64,000 nt of DNA. It comes from Amaranthus tricolor (lineage: Eukaryota; Streptophyta; Magnoliopsida; Caryophyllales; Amaranthaceae). The stretch spans positions 32,853,070-32,917,069 of the forward strand of contig NC_080050.1 in the NCBI RefSeq assembly GCF_026212465.1. The letters run 5' to 3'. The position numbers and the translations under genes are program-made. Under the pieces are notes generated by a model. The model was not told where the DNA came from and did not search any database. It worked only from the letters and a program-made list of their open reading frames with translations. Position 1 is the stretch's first letter. Each line of letters begins with the position of its first letter. Below are positions 30,180 to 42,849 of the stretch, in pieces.

Positions 30180-33100
30180 GTGGATATTTGATTGTAGGGC
30201 CACTGATACTATGACATTTGACCCTTGTGATCTCCTATCCATCCATCCAAAAACCCGAACCTATATCTAGACAGCAAATGGGGAATGTGTAAATGTTGAT
30301 AAATCTGGGCCCGTTTCTATCTCTCCGTCTTTAAAATTAAATAATTGTCTCCTAATTCCTAATTTATCTCATAAGTTACTATCGATTAGTCAATTGACTC
30401 GAGAAACTAAATTGTACTGTGCTTATGACCTCTTCTGATTGTGTTGTACAGGATGCTCAGACCGGGAGGATTATTAGGCGTGGTACCGAACGAGATGGCT
30501 TGTACTATGCGGACGAGGCAATTCAAAAGGGTCATACTTCGCTTGCTCATGGGTTCTCCAATCAGCAGTTATGGACATGACATCGACGTTTGGGACATCC
30601 GTCAGTAGGGTATCTGAATCGTCTTTTCCCATCATTAAACAATTGTAATGTTACTCTAGACTGTGAAGCATGTGTTCTTGCCAAAATTCATAAACAATCT
30701 TATCCTTCGAGTCATAATCATAGTAGTGAACCTTTTGTTTTAATACATTCTGATGTTAGGGGTCCTGCTCTTGAGGTTAGCAATCACAATTACTCATATT
30801 TTGTTTCATTTATTGATGATTGTACTCGGATGTGTTGGGTGTATTTTTTGAAATATAAATCTGAAGTTTTTGATGCATTTGTTAAGTTTTATAATATGAT
30901 TCTTACCCAATTTAAGACTAAACCTCAAATTCTTCGATCTAATAATGGGGAGGAATACATAAATCAAAATATGGAAAACTTCTTCACCACTCATGGACTT
31001 ATTCACCAAACTTCTTGTACTTATACACCACAACAAAACGGGGTTGCTGAGAGAAAAAACCGTACTCTTCTTGAAATAAGCTGAGCCCTCATGTTTGAAG
31101 CCCATGTCCCATCTCACTTCTGGCCCGAAGCTATCGCCTCCGCCACATATCTCACAAATCGACTACCTTCAAAAACCTTGAAATTCAAAACTCCTCTTGA
31201 AATCTTCCGTAATCACAAAATCATTCCCTCTCTTCTCTCCTTACCTCCTCAGATCTTTGGTTGTGTGGTGTATGTCCATTTACCTAAACCTGCTAGAAAT
31301 AAACTCGAACCCAGGGCTATTAAGTGTATCTTTGTGGGTTACGGTGTTCACCAGAAAGGGTATCGCTGTTTTGAACCTACTCAGAATAAACTCTATACCA
31401 CAATGGATTGCGATTTTTTTGAGAACTCCTATTTTTTCTCCCAGCCTCGTCCTCAGGGGGAGATTATATGTGATGACTTGAGCTGGCTTACGCAATCTGT
31501 GACTGATGGTCCGAACCCCAAAGAGCAAGTAGGTAGTCCCGCAGATGTTGCCACTAAAAACATAGTTCTTCTTTCTCCTCGGACTCCCCTTACCTTGTTT
31601 GAAGCATCCAGTGAACAAGAGGCCGTTTGTGAAACTCATGACACTCAAGAGGTAATTACTGACTCTCGGATTGATGATATACCCAGTACTGTAAACCCTC
31701 CATGCAGGTATGAATTACCTCCAAGAAGCAAAAGAGGTATCCCTCCAAAGCGGTATGATGCAGAGTTTGAGTCACAAAGATCTCGATATCCAGTTAGCCA
31801 TGATATGGATAAATTAGCACAGATGGCAGTGGCGTTCCAAACCAGTCTATACTCAAATTCCCTTCCTCGTAATACTGAAGAAGCTCTCCAAAATCCCAAA
31901 TGGCGAGAAGCAATGAAAGAAGAGATCGTAGCACTGAAGAAAAATAGTACATGGGACAAGTGTGTACTACCTAAAGGGAAGAAAACTGTCGGTTGTAAAT
32001 GGGTGTTCACAATAAAATATCATGCTAATGGGACGATTGAAAGGTACAAAGCTCGCCTTGTAGCAAAGGGGTATACACAGACATATGGGATTGACTACTC
32101 AGAAACTTTTTCACCAGTTGCAAAGATAGACACCATTAAAGTTCTGTTCTCTATAGCCGCTAATAAGGATTGGCCCTTATATCAATTCGATGTGAAAAAT
32201 GCATTCCTTCATGGTGAGATCGAAGAAGAAGTATACATGCATGCTCCATCGGGTTTTTTAGATGAATTTGCTCCAGGAGAAGGATGTCGCCTGAGGAAAC
32301 GCTCTGTATGGTTTGAAACAATCCCCAAGGGCTTGGTTTGGAAGATTTACCACAACTATGAGAAGATTTGGGTATGAGCAGAGCAACTCTGACCACACCC
32401 TATTCTTGAAGAAAAGAGAAGATCGTATCACTTGCTTGATCATTTATGTTGATGATATGATCATAACAGGGAATAATGAGGAAGAGATTAGTGATCTTAA
32501 GGAGAAATTATTTAAAGAATTCAAGATGAAAGATTTGAGGAACTTGAAGTACTTCCTTGGTATAGAGGTTTTTCGATCAAAAAGGGGAATCTTCATCAAT
32601 CAGAAGAAATATATCTTGGACCTACTAGCAGAGGTAGGTATGATAGACTGCAAACCAGCAGAAACACCTATTGTTACTAATCACAGATTACAAACAACAC
32701 CAGGAGAAAACTCAACCGACAAAGAAAAGTATCAGAAATTGGTGGGAAAGCTGATCTATCTATCTCACACTAGGCCCGACATATCTTATGCAGTTGGAGT
32801 TGTGAGTCGATTTATGCACCTACCCCAGACATCTCATATGGAAGCAGTCATGAGAATCTTGAGATACTTAAAGGGAACAAGTGACAAAGGTGTTTTCTAC
32901 AAGAAAAATGGTCACTAGACCTCATTGCATATATTGATGCTGACTGGGCAGGTGATCGAGATAGTAGGAGATCTACATCGGGATATTTCACTCTTGTAGG
33001 AGGTAACTTAGTTACTTGGAGAAGCAAAAAACAGAAAGTGGTCGCACTATCGAGTGCAGAAGCAGAATTCAGAGGAGTTGCTAAGGGAATAACAGAGGTA

Positions 33101-33394
33101 CTATGGCTCAAGAAACTCTTATGTGAACTAAACTTTCCACCTACAGAAGCATGCAAATTATTTTGTGATAATAAGGCAGCTATTGGCATATCAGAAAACC
33201 CAGTCGAATATGATCGAACGAAACATGTAGAAATCGACAGACACTTCATAAAGGAGAAACTGGAGAAAAAAATAATCCATATCCCACATGTGAAATCAGA
33301 AGATCAGCTTGCAGATATTCTCACAAAAGCCATTCCAGCAGAAGTGTTCGAAACTACGTTATCCAAGTTAGGTATTGGGAATCCCATGACCTAA
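30180..33394 (+). pseudogene. Copia pol remnant (protease, integrase, reverse transcriptase, RNase H)
   Basis: The protease region near 30187 reads DCRATDTM where the active site is normally DSGA-like, so the catalytic motif is lost. Integrase follows (HRRLGHPS; core FIDDCTRMCWVYFLK; NGVAERKNRTLLEIS), with a TGA at 31082-31084 where the family has arginine. Reverse transcriptase spans about 31960-32700 (CKWVFTIKY, QFDVKNAFLHGEI, YVDDMI) with a frameshift near 32300-32320. RNase H (DADWAGDRDSRRSTSGY, LSSAEAEF) ends at 33394 after another break near 32918. Additional stops occur near 30268 and 30580. Confidence 0.9.
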
Positions 33395-33406
33395 CTTGAG
33401 GGGGAG

Positions 33407-33608
33407 TGTGGGAATATTATTACTGATTTCTTAGGATCTTTATTTACCTTTTTTAGTCCAATTATTTTAGGTAATTATTGAGTTCCCAAGCTAAGTATTT
33501 GCTGAATTAATTCTTAGCTTTTGTATAAATATTAGGGCTGTAATTATAATTAAATAATACAAAAAACACTGTATTCATAACCCCAATTTCAGCTTCTTTA
33601 ATCTTTCA
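33407..33608 (+). repeat. Right LTR of the Copia element
   Basis: 202 bp, complete TG...CA. Preceded by the polypurine tract and followed by target duplication CAATT, after which MLO exon 14 resumes. Confidence 0.95.
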
Positions 33609-33959
33609 CAATTTGTGTGTTGTTACATCACCCACCCTGCCGTTATATGCCCTCGTGACACAGGTATGCTCGTAACAACTCAACACACGTCTACATGAAA
33701 CCTTAATTCTTGTATTCCTATAACTCAAGGTTATATTTTTTGTCGGGGTTTTTAGATGGGATCAACCATGAAGAGATCAATATTCGATGAGGAAACGTCA
33801 AAGGCTCTATCAAAGTGGCGTAAGAATGCCAAGAAGAAGAGCGATGAGAAACCACCACCTGTGCCAACCCCTGGCCTTGGTGGTGATAGCTCATCCCATG
33901 ATCCCTCTGCAGATCATGACAATAATGATCGCAATGGCTCTTCCAATGACCATCCATGA

Positions 33960-34953
33960 CCTTTTGTAACGTGTAAGTTTTTCCACGGTGTCGGTCTAAG
34001 ATATTCAAGTGCAAATATTGTTGAAGTGTTGAAGATGGTGGGTTGACATGAGAGGAAAGGGACATCTCTTGTCGGTGTGCAGGAGCCAGGCATTATAGCT
34101 AAGTTTTGTCATAGATAAAAATATAAAATGGAACAGAGCTCAAGCAACACATTTATTCAAATTTTCATTGTAATTAAGATATTATTTCCCTTAATATCCA
34201 AAATTGAAAAAGAATTATAGTCTCCCAGCCTTTTTGTTGATGGTCTTTTTGATAATCAAAGTTAATACTTTTGTGTTTTATTAATTTGCAAATTATTAAC
34301 CATAATGAACCTTAAACTATCTTTGAAAATGTTTTGAAAAATTAATTGAGAAATTTTAAACCTTTAACAACTTAGTGGTGAGCCGTGTCATAGTAGGCCA
34401 TGTACAATATTGAATTGTGTTGTGTTGTGCTTACATTCACCAAATAATACCTTTGCCCTGTGACACAGCACAAACATGAAAACGACATGATCACGTGGAG
34501 CATGTAGCCTTTAATCTTTATCGTGTTGCGAACCAAAGCGATATTAATTTTACAATTTTTCTCCAAAATTAGTTATAAAAATGGATGTCATACTTGCAAC
34601 CTAGTGTTGTGGGGAACATGTGTATGGTCAAAAAATGTTGTAAATGATCGGTATTGAACTGAGCCATGAGCTATGCCTACGCACATGTGTCTTGTATCGG
34701 CTTAACTCGTGCCCATATTTATATTTATACCCATCTCTAGTTGTCAAGCATACAAAAGACAACTCACGCAACAAATTAACAGTTACCATATAGGAGTAAC
34801 ACTAAACACCAACATACGATGTAGAGAAATTTGCAGCAGATAAAATAGAGTGAAATTATAATTAAAAAAAAAAAATCAAAAACCTCAAATATCCATTTCT
34901 TGGTTGGTCTCCCACGTTTCCACCCTTTCATTCTTTTGAGTCGATAGACAACA
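33960..34953 (+). promoter_or_regulatory. MLO-like 3' region and OEP21 promoter
   Basis: The first few hundred bases are the probable 3' untranslated region of the MLO-like gene. The remainder precedes the OEP21 start. AT-rich; no specific element is assigned. Confidence 0.4.
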
Positions 34954-37900
34954 ATGGAGACTTCCTTGAGATACAGCAGCGCTGCTAAGTCCCTCAAAAT
35001 TCATGCCAAGCAGAATCTCCTTATTGATCCCGATACTTTCTTCCAGGTTTTGTTTTAATCCTTTTTCTCTCATGTATCATTTTTTGTTTTATGACTCAAT
35101 TTATTATTTTATCATATTTTCTAATATTTGCATCAATGTTAGGGTTAGTTGTTATTTTTCTATGTTTTTTTTTTGTCGATGTACTTGTTAAATTTAGGTT
35201 TTACTCCTGTTTATTTTCTGGAAATGAGCAATTTCTGGATTTCAGGCCGCCAAGTTGAAATTTGTACGCATTTGTTCTAAGTTGCTTACATTAGGATGGA
35301 AAAGAAAGTAGGGCGAGAGGAAATTGATAAAGAGACGCATATATAGAGAAATAGCTAAAGTTGTTAGCAGTTTAGTTTTAGTCGTTTAGTATTATAGAAG
35401 TATTATAATTAGTTCTGTTTTTCATTTGAAAATAAAATATATTGCAAACCCAGGGTGAACGTTTTTGGTTTTACAAGATAGCTAATTACGTTTCGAGTTT
35501 ATACCTGAATTTTGCGTTGGTTGATTGATTGTCATGTGGAATGCTTTGAGTAAAATGAATCTATCCCATTTCATTATATGTTTATCACGATGAAATAAGT
35601 GGGGTTAATGTCAAATGTGCAGTGAAAGAAGAAATTTTAAGCTTTTTTGCTCCAATCCTTGGAGATTGTTGGGTTCTTCTTTTTCTGTGATTGTGGAAGT
35701 ATGTGTTCCTGAGACGTTTTCGACTATGCATTCAGCAATTCAGTTACTAATGTTGTATTTTCTGGTTATGTTTTCATAATGTTGAGATTGTTTCTTCTTT
35801 TCAGATCCGTGCAGAGCTAGATACTAAATTGGGGTCCCCAAATTACTTCTGTGCCATGCTGAGGCGCATTTACGATGTATGTGCTTCTTTTTCTGAACTA
35901 CGAGTATTTGTTATAGTGAATAGGGTAATGTATAAGTTACATTTTTTGGAATATCTCTTCATCTTCACAATCTCTGGTCAATGATGGCTGTTTTGGTACA
36001 TTTCGGATTGTGTAATGTGTTTAATGTAGCAATTTATATCAAGTTTTGTACTATATAAATTTGTAAATTTCTTAGTCTGCTCCTCTTTGTTCACTTACTA
36101 AATATTTTAATTCACAGCAACCACAATTGTCATCTCGTTTTGGCTTGGGTGTGCAATATGATAAGTTTCAGAAGCTTGGTTACATTGTCCGTGGTAAAAT
36201 GGAATTCCCTGTGACATCTAATGATGACAACTCTATCCGCTTTGTTGTCAAGGGACGATCTGATATCGACAAAGAGTTCAAACAGGTTTGAAAGTGATTT
36301 ATGATTTTTTAGTTTGCTAATATGAGAAAAAAATTACTGATAGAATCACATATAACTTTGTCCTTCTCATAAGGTACTAAAGCATATAATTGTAATTTCA
36401 TCAATGTAACTACTAACTCGTGAATGTACTCCCAGGTTGCCATCTCGTCATGCGAGTTATTAGCTAATCAATTTCTCTGTTTTGTGCTTCATGGCATTAT
36501 AGCATTTTGCAAACTTTTCAAAATTTTATCTGATGTTTCTTTTCCTTATGTTGCTTCTCAACTCTTTTGTAGAGGAGGTCCAAAGGAGGGGCTGAATTTA
36601 CCTGGAGCATCAACAATTTTCAAAAGGAACAAGATGTAAGGTTCAAGGTTGGCTATGACGTTGTTGACAAGGTAATCCTTCTTATTATTCACATCTTTAT
36701 GCTAAACCTTTATGCTTTCTTGCTTCAACCCAGCTTGATGTGTGCCTCACAACAGCTGGTTCTGGTACTGGCGTCTTTTGACTTTTGTCAATAAGTTTAT
36801 TTTTGACTCTTACTGTTTTCTAGTAAAGAGCAACTGAAAATATGTTGGTTAAAATCATATGAAACTAGCTTATTGTGATACTATAAGAGTGATGGTGGGT
36901 GGGATTATATACAAAATTGATTTAGACCTTCTTATGATTGGGTATTAAAAGTTTCCTCAGTTTTGGAAACTGATGAAAACTAGAAGTGCGATTGGTGATT
37001 ATCAGCAAAATATTTTTTTTCTGTATTGATGTGTATTTATCTCCTAGTGATTATTTGTTGTGTTTGGGTTACCTTTGTGATACCCAGACAAGTTCATCAC
37101 TGTTCCAATGATGTTACATCTGTGAATCTTGAGGTTATCTTCTCTGGCCGACAGTTTGTTTGCATAGACAGAAATGGAAGAACTCGAAAAAAATAAATCT
37201 TCTAAATTTTGTAGATATTTGGAAGGAGAATGAAAACATAAGTGTTAATTTGGGGGAAAGATAATCTTACCCTAAAAAAACTCTAATTGCCTCACTTGTG
37301 ACACTTTGACACTTAGCTCACCATTGTTTTCTCTCCTCTGGTTGTGTTTTTCTCATGTCCATCTTTTGCTTTCTCTATTCCACTCCAGTGTGCTCTCTCT
37401 TCAAAACTGAGATTGTAGTAGTTCTGGTGATCAAATTCTGCATAAAGCATCAATTAGCTGGAACACCTTTTCAGTCCCTCTCACCTCCCTATTTGCATGT
37501 TATTTCAAATAAGAAAAATGTTCTCTCTTTTCCTCTCCGCCTCTTCCATATCCTTCTTTTTATCCCCCCACTTTCCTTTCTGAAGGTCAATTCCAACAGC
37601 CTGTTAATATTGCATCTAAGTGATGTAATGCTTGATTGCTGACGCCATTAATGGATTTCCCCATTTATTGAAAATCTCAATTCCCAACTAGTTGTTTCTT
37701 GTGAAACTCTTCAATGTTATCGATGTTAGCTGTTTCCTGCTAATGTAATATCAAGTATGCTTCTCTGTGTGACATTCCTTGTGGCCGTTGTAGTTCAGTA
37801 TCGGACAGTAAACGTACAAAATGAAATTGCAACAGAAGGTTTTAGACAACACTTTTCTGCATTGCAGAATAGTGGAATTCATCTTCTTGACTTATCCTGC

Positions 37901-40465
37901 TCCTTGATCCCAATTGGACTACTACTCCACTTGGTCATTGGATATTTGGATTTGCATGTTTTGCTCTTATACTTGCTATCTAAGTGAGGATTGTTTAATT
38001 TCAGAATATTTCACTTGAGCTGTTAGGCCTTAATAGTTATGCATACTTGGGGATTTTTTCAATATGTCCACTATGACTTCTCATGACCTTAATAATACAC
38101 AGATTTTGCTGTTGTGTTATTACTTGTATCTCATGACCTTTTTATCTTGCCAATTGTTTAAAGATTCTTCAAAATGGCTTGATCCTGTTTTTATTTTTTA
38201 GGGTTGGTAGTGGATGTGGGTATGCAGGCCTTTCAGTTAGATGAAGAGCACAAATTGTGATTCTCCCTTCTGAGAATGTTACCTTCGCTCATCCACACTT
38301 TCTTGTCGAGTTGGTTATATGAATGGCCAAACCTATGAATTTTTGACGCTACTAAATTCTTTTATGGTGTATTTGGATACAAGGATTATGTTAGAATTTT
38401 TAAATGGAAAAATTACCAGTAATAATACAACCTTTTGCTTATCTTCCTACAATAATACCAACTTTTAATTAACCATGAATAATACCAACTTAGGGGGCAT
38501 TTCCCTAGAATATTCCTAACATGTTATAAATTGGTTAATAAACTAAAATTGGTATTATTCTAGGAAAAAAATCCCTTAAGTTGGTGTTATTTATGGTTAA
38601 TAAAAATTATTATTATTATTTAGGGAAATTAACGAAAAATTGTATTATTCACGGTAATTTTTTTTTTAAATTTGGTGAAATAATGCTTTTGGATGCAAAG
38701 AAATTTCAAATTGAAACCAGACCAAATTCGAAGATGATTTAACAGTCTATTAGTGAAGCATTTGAGATTATATGTTTTACTTTGTCATTTAATATCTCCA
38801 AAAATACTCATCTACAACACACTAACCTTGTAAGTTATAAATTTACCGAAATATCAATCTATTTACCTCTTGATTCTTTTGCGATTAGGATTTACTGTTG
38901 TCTATTGATGTGCATGATTGATGGCTGCTCAAATTTTTGATGGTAGCTATGGTGGTAAAAGTAGAACTTGGTTGATGTCACTTGACCCATACAGACCAGA
39001 TCTATGAATCATTTTTTACGGTTAATTAGGGGTGCTTCATACTGAGATTGGGGGAAGGCAATGTAGGGGCTGTTCTCTACTTTATATTTCCTGGTTATAT
39101 TGAAATGTAACAACCAAAAGTAGATATGATATTAATATTTTTATTATGAAGTACTATTTTCATGTTACTTGGCTAAAATTATTAAAGGTGGTAAAAAGAG
39201 GATGTATTTGTCATGTGGGGCAAGAGTAAAAAGAGAGAAAGAAATGTAAGAGAAATATGAGGTTTTAATGAGGTGAAAAGTTAGGGTGATTGGATAGAAA
39301 GAAAGTAAAGGAAAATGGGAAAGGTGAACAAACAAGAAGAAATAGAGGGAGTATATTTTTCCTCAAAATACGTACATTGTTTTTTTTTTTTGGAAATATC
39401 CTCACAATATCACCGTGATTTTTCCCCCACATCTGCAAATAGTGGTTAGATTTGACAGTTTTGGGATGAGGAACTCTAGGTTGATGACAGATACAAATCA
39501 AAATCAAGGCAGTGAAGAGTAAATCGTAAACGATTAATCATGTTTCTATAATTCAATCTCATTTTAGTTCAGTTGTGTTGAATTCAACTTAGACTACTCA
39601 GCTCATCACTTTTGATCATCACTATTCATTCCACTATCATTCACCTCATTTCAGCTCAACACTCCCTTCACTTCAGTTCAATTCCATCATTTTCATCAGA
39701 AGAGAACAAAGCGCAAGTGTTTTTACCATTCATGTCTTGATATTGGTTTGCAAATCAATATTTGTTTTCAACTTTGGTTATCCCTTTTGGGGTTCAATCT
39801 TTCACCCCCAAACATAACAGTTGGAACTGAATTTCTCAATGCAACTTCCCATAATCTGAGTTCCCAAAAAAGCGTCTTTCTAAACTCACCTAGCTCTGGT
39901 CTTTGACTTGTGGTCCCAAATTTTCTGTAATTCCTAACTATTATTGTTGGAATTATGAATGCTATTCATCAGCACTCTGGCCAATGTCCCTCACCCCAGA
40001 TGTCATATCTGACTCCTAGATAGGTATTTGATTCTGAATCCAACGCTCATTCTCATATTTGAGCAAGTAAGGTTTAATTGAGGAGTTTTTATAACTATAC
40101 ATGATTCTCCTCTCCATGGAAACTTCCTGAGTACCTTCTTATGGTTGGAATTTCTTACTTGGTTTTGTCTTAAATTGATCTCTTACCATTGTGCTGCATT
40201 TCTTCTGAGAGTTGTGATGTACTCCAATGACAAATCTAACATCTTCTGCCTATGAGAAATCACACACTTGACTGTTTGTTTAATTTGATTTCGTCATTGT
40301 AATTCATCCACCAACTTTAATTTTGTATAACTAACATTTTTCTTGTATCCATTGGCTACTTTTGCCCTGGGATCTTCACAGATTCCGTACATGCAGTTCA
40401 GAGAAAATAACTGGACCATTAATGCTGATTCCAAGGGCAGGTGGAACATAAGATATGATTTGTGA
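34954..40465 (+). CDS. OEP21: Chloroplast outer envelope pore protein 21 (anion channel)
   Basis: OEP21 is a small beta-barrel, rectifying anion channel in the chloroplast outer envelope, thought to pass phosphorylated carbohydrates and regulated by ATP. Exons: 34954-35046, 35805-35876, 36118-36285, 36573-36671, 40382-40465; all in phase 0, giving 171 residues, normal for the family. The start [19 protein letters not shown] and the end [20 protein letters not shown] are characteristic. Family words [25 protein letters not shown] and [14 protein letters not shown] lie between them. There is no transit peptide, as usual for outer-envelope proteins. The fourth intron is 3.7 kb and contains a MITE; the last exon of only 84 bp is easily missed. 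No damage is seen. Confidence 0.93.
38406..38662. mobile_element. MITE copy B (MULE-type) in OEP21 intron 4
   Basis: Begins GGAAAAATTACC and ends GGTAATTTTT, with inverted arms and the shared word ATTAACCATGAATAAT. A 9-bp direct duplication TTTTTAAAT flanks it (38397-38405, 38663-38671), although this sequence is low in complexity. Same family as the element at 1576. Confidence 0.7.
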
Positions 40466-42283
40466 GATGATAGGTCATCGATATAACATTTTTTGGAGGT
40501 TAGATCAAGATATGTCATATGGACTTCTGAGATGCGCATTGTCATTTGTTCTTCTGAAAGACAGCCATTTTGCTGACCATATTCAATGATATTTGCATTT
40601 AATTCCTTTTGATAATCCTGCTTTTCTAACTCAATTAATGAAATGCTGCCCATGTGAATGTAATGGTCTCATCACCAATCCCTTTTTTTGTGCTGTCAGG
40701 GTGTCCTTGTATTTGAATTAGGCACCTGCATAGAATCTTTCTTGACACTAAAGTTTAGTGCCCGTAGTTAACCTGTAGCGAGGAAATGTGGGCCTTTTAG
40801 TACTAGTGTTTCACAAACTGGAGCAGCAAGTGCCCACTATTGAATCTTTCACTCCCATACTGTTACAAAAGGGTGTGCTTTACAGCTATACTCAAAATCT
40901 AACCGGAAAATGACCCATTTTGGTATTCATGCTTTTGTGTCCTAATTGGTGGGGTCCACCGTCCACGCTATGGGCATCTGTTATTTTCAGACAGATATTT
41001 AGAGATTGAAGGGGGGAGATTTTTTACACTATATTTTGAATAACATTTTTGAAGGAGAGGGGCTTTTCAAATCTTTCCAATGTTGAAGGATTTGTTTTGT
41101 TTAAAATGTGAATGAGCTTTTCTTTTCAATTCTCTTGCTTTCATTTCTCTGTCTTCTTCTATTGCCTATTGGTATCCAGACGAAGAAAAAGCAATCCCTC
41201 ATTTTGCCTTCCCTTTCTTTTCTTGTATTTTCTCCTATTTAAACATAGTGTTAGTCTGATAATCAGTTTTGACAGCCTGTAGTTTGTCGAATTGTAGTTA
41301 CTAGAAGCACATAGGCAAAGGAATTGGTTGTTAACCTTTAATAGCAGATATGAATATATAAAGAAGTACCGAATTATGAGGTTTTGGTCAGCAGAGGAGT
41401 TGATTTAGGGCAGACAAGCAGCCTAGCTAATAGAAGTTGCTAAGAGTTCCTTTATTGAGAAGATTTGCTTGTTGGGTAAGAATTGGAAGTTCATAGGATA
41501 AGATGTTTACAACTAAGCATAGTGAAGTAGTAAAGGAAGAATTTGGTTGCAACAATTTGAACTTTTTGGGATTCTTTTGTTTTTGGAAAGCAGCATGCAG
41601 ATACAGGATAAGGGTATGACTTATGAGCAAAAAGCTCACGTGGTGCTTACGGTACAAACACATGGTTGTTGGAGTTGGATGAAGCTTGATGATGTTTTTC
41701 TACATATCTACTAAACCACTACTAGTATTACAATTTACAAGAAATGTTTTTTTAGTTTTTTTAGGTCTGTTGACAACTTTTTGGTGCAATTATGACAATC
41801 TGATACAGTTTAAATCAATAATAATCATGGTGATTAATGTCTTCTCTTTTTTTTTTAATTATAATAATTATAATTATTATTGTTATTGTTATTATCGTGC
41901 TGTTTTATTGTTGAGTTTATTGTCTGCAAAACCTACCTTATATTTGTTCTGCCGCCCTTTCTTACCATTTGCCTTAGTTTTTTTTTATGTTGTGAAATGG
42001 AGTAACAAAAAACACATCACTTATACTTATAGCAAAAAGTGTATGATATTATTAATGGTTAATCTTTGTGCAAAGTTCCTCTATTAAATTCTAAAAGGAA
42101 GTGAGGGCTTATTTATCATTTGTTAGTAGTATTTAATGTTTAAATGAGTCGTGTAATTTTAGGTGAAATCAACAACGATCATCTTTGCAAATTATCTTGA
42201 AACAGGATTCTATTCACTCATTATATGAAATTTAAGCAATTGAAGGCGAATTTCTCATCAATGTATTTGCATCCCTAATTTTG
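40466..42283. other. OEP21 3' flank and intergenic DNA
   Basis: Probably starts with the OEP21 3' untranslated region. The rest is AT-rich with no coding similarity recognised; open frames on either strand look like chance. Confidence 0.45.
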
Positions 42284-42790
42284 GATTGGGGCCGAACAAA
42301 GTTTGGTCTAAATTCCAAACCAAATCGGACAAAACCATAATTTTAATATTTAATCTGGTTTACGGTTTAAATAGTCTGATCAGGTTTTTTCCAAAAAAAA
42401 ATTACGGTTTACGGTCTGGTTTCAGTTTTTTATTTTGCAAACTATACTATGACCAAAAATCATAAATTTTTTTTAAAAAAATATGTTGCTACCTAGATAT
42501 TTCAAGATGTGATCATTATTATATAGTAATATATATTTGAATAATGTTAATGCAATTAACTAATTATAAATCATTATATTTGGTGATTGTAGGTGCGAAA
42601 TATTTGTATAAACGCATATATTAATTTGGAAAAAATATAAAAAAAAAATCGTAGACCAGACCAGACAGTTGTAGAGCGGTTTTGGTTAGGTCCGGTGATT
42701 AAAACGGTCGGTCTGGAAATTTTCCACACCAAAATTTTTGGTTTAGTATGATTTTAGTGTCAGACCAGACTAAACGTGTGTACCCCTATT
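42284..42790. mobile_element. Possible hAT-like MITE
   Basis: The segment begins with TTGGGGCCGAACAAAG and ends with AAACGTGTGTACCCCTA, and arms such as TTTGGTCTAAA and CAGACTAAAC partly complement each other. Repeated words CGGTTT, GGTCTGG and CAGACC occur through it. Ends resemble common plant elements with a GGGGTGTACA-type terminus. No target duplication was resolved. Confidence 0.35.
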
Positions 42791-42849
42791 TTGGATAATT
42801 ATTATTATTAGTAAAGTTGCATTTTCATGTACCATCGAATTGACCTCCC

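Larger units (their letters stand above)
28650..33608 (+). mobile_element. Ty1/Copia LTR retrotransposon inserted in MLO-like exon 14
   Basis: LTRs at 28650-28804 (155 bp) and 33407-33608 (202 bp), both TGTGGGAATATT...AATCTTTCA. Perfect 5-bp target duplication CAATT (28645-28649, 33609-33613). Primer-binding site TGGTATCAGAGCC (initiator Met tRNA) at 28805-28817 and polypurine tract TTGAGGGGGAG just before the right LTR. Domain order gag, protease, integrase, reverse transcriptase, RNase H is that of Copia. The left LTR lacks about 47 bp present in the right one. Coding regions carry several stops and frameshifts, so it is no longer autonomous. Same orientation as the host gene. Confidence 0.97.
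21275..33959 (+). pseudogene. MLO-family seven-transmembrane protein gene, broken by a Copia insertion
   Basis: MLO proteins are plant-specific plasma-membrane proteins with a calmodulin-binding tail; some members are powdery-mildew susceptibility factors. Exons: 21275-21424, 22411-22468, 22576-22799, 23659-23775, 23918-23981, 24230-24318, ~24953-25026, 25171-25259, 25351-25400, 25491-25531, 27093-27266, 28054-28089, 28181-28248, 28635-28649 plus 33614-33663, 33756-33959. Family landmarks: TSTWAVASVC, LMVLGFISLFLT, DTMLPC, HQLHIFIFFLAVFHV, VHLAPGSKFDFQRYIKRSLE, SVGTKLQAV, NAFEITYFFWIW, and the tail FDEETSKALSKWRKNAKKK (calmodulin-binding). Exon 14 is split by a 4,959-bp Copia element. Exon 7 from its natural acceptor is one base short, and exon 14 carries a 4-bp duplication. 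A clade III-like (MLO8/10-type) affinity is my inference. Upstream exons look undamaged, so disruption may be recent relative to gene age. Confidence 0.88.

Noticed and set aside
40294..40653. 119-residue minus-strand open frame
   Set aside because: It overlaps the last OEP21 exon in antisense; the sense strand has the conserved C-terminus and proper splice acceptor.
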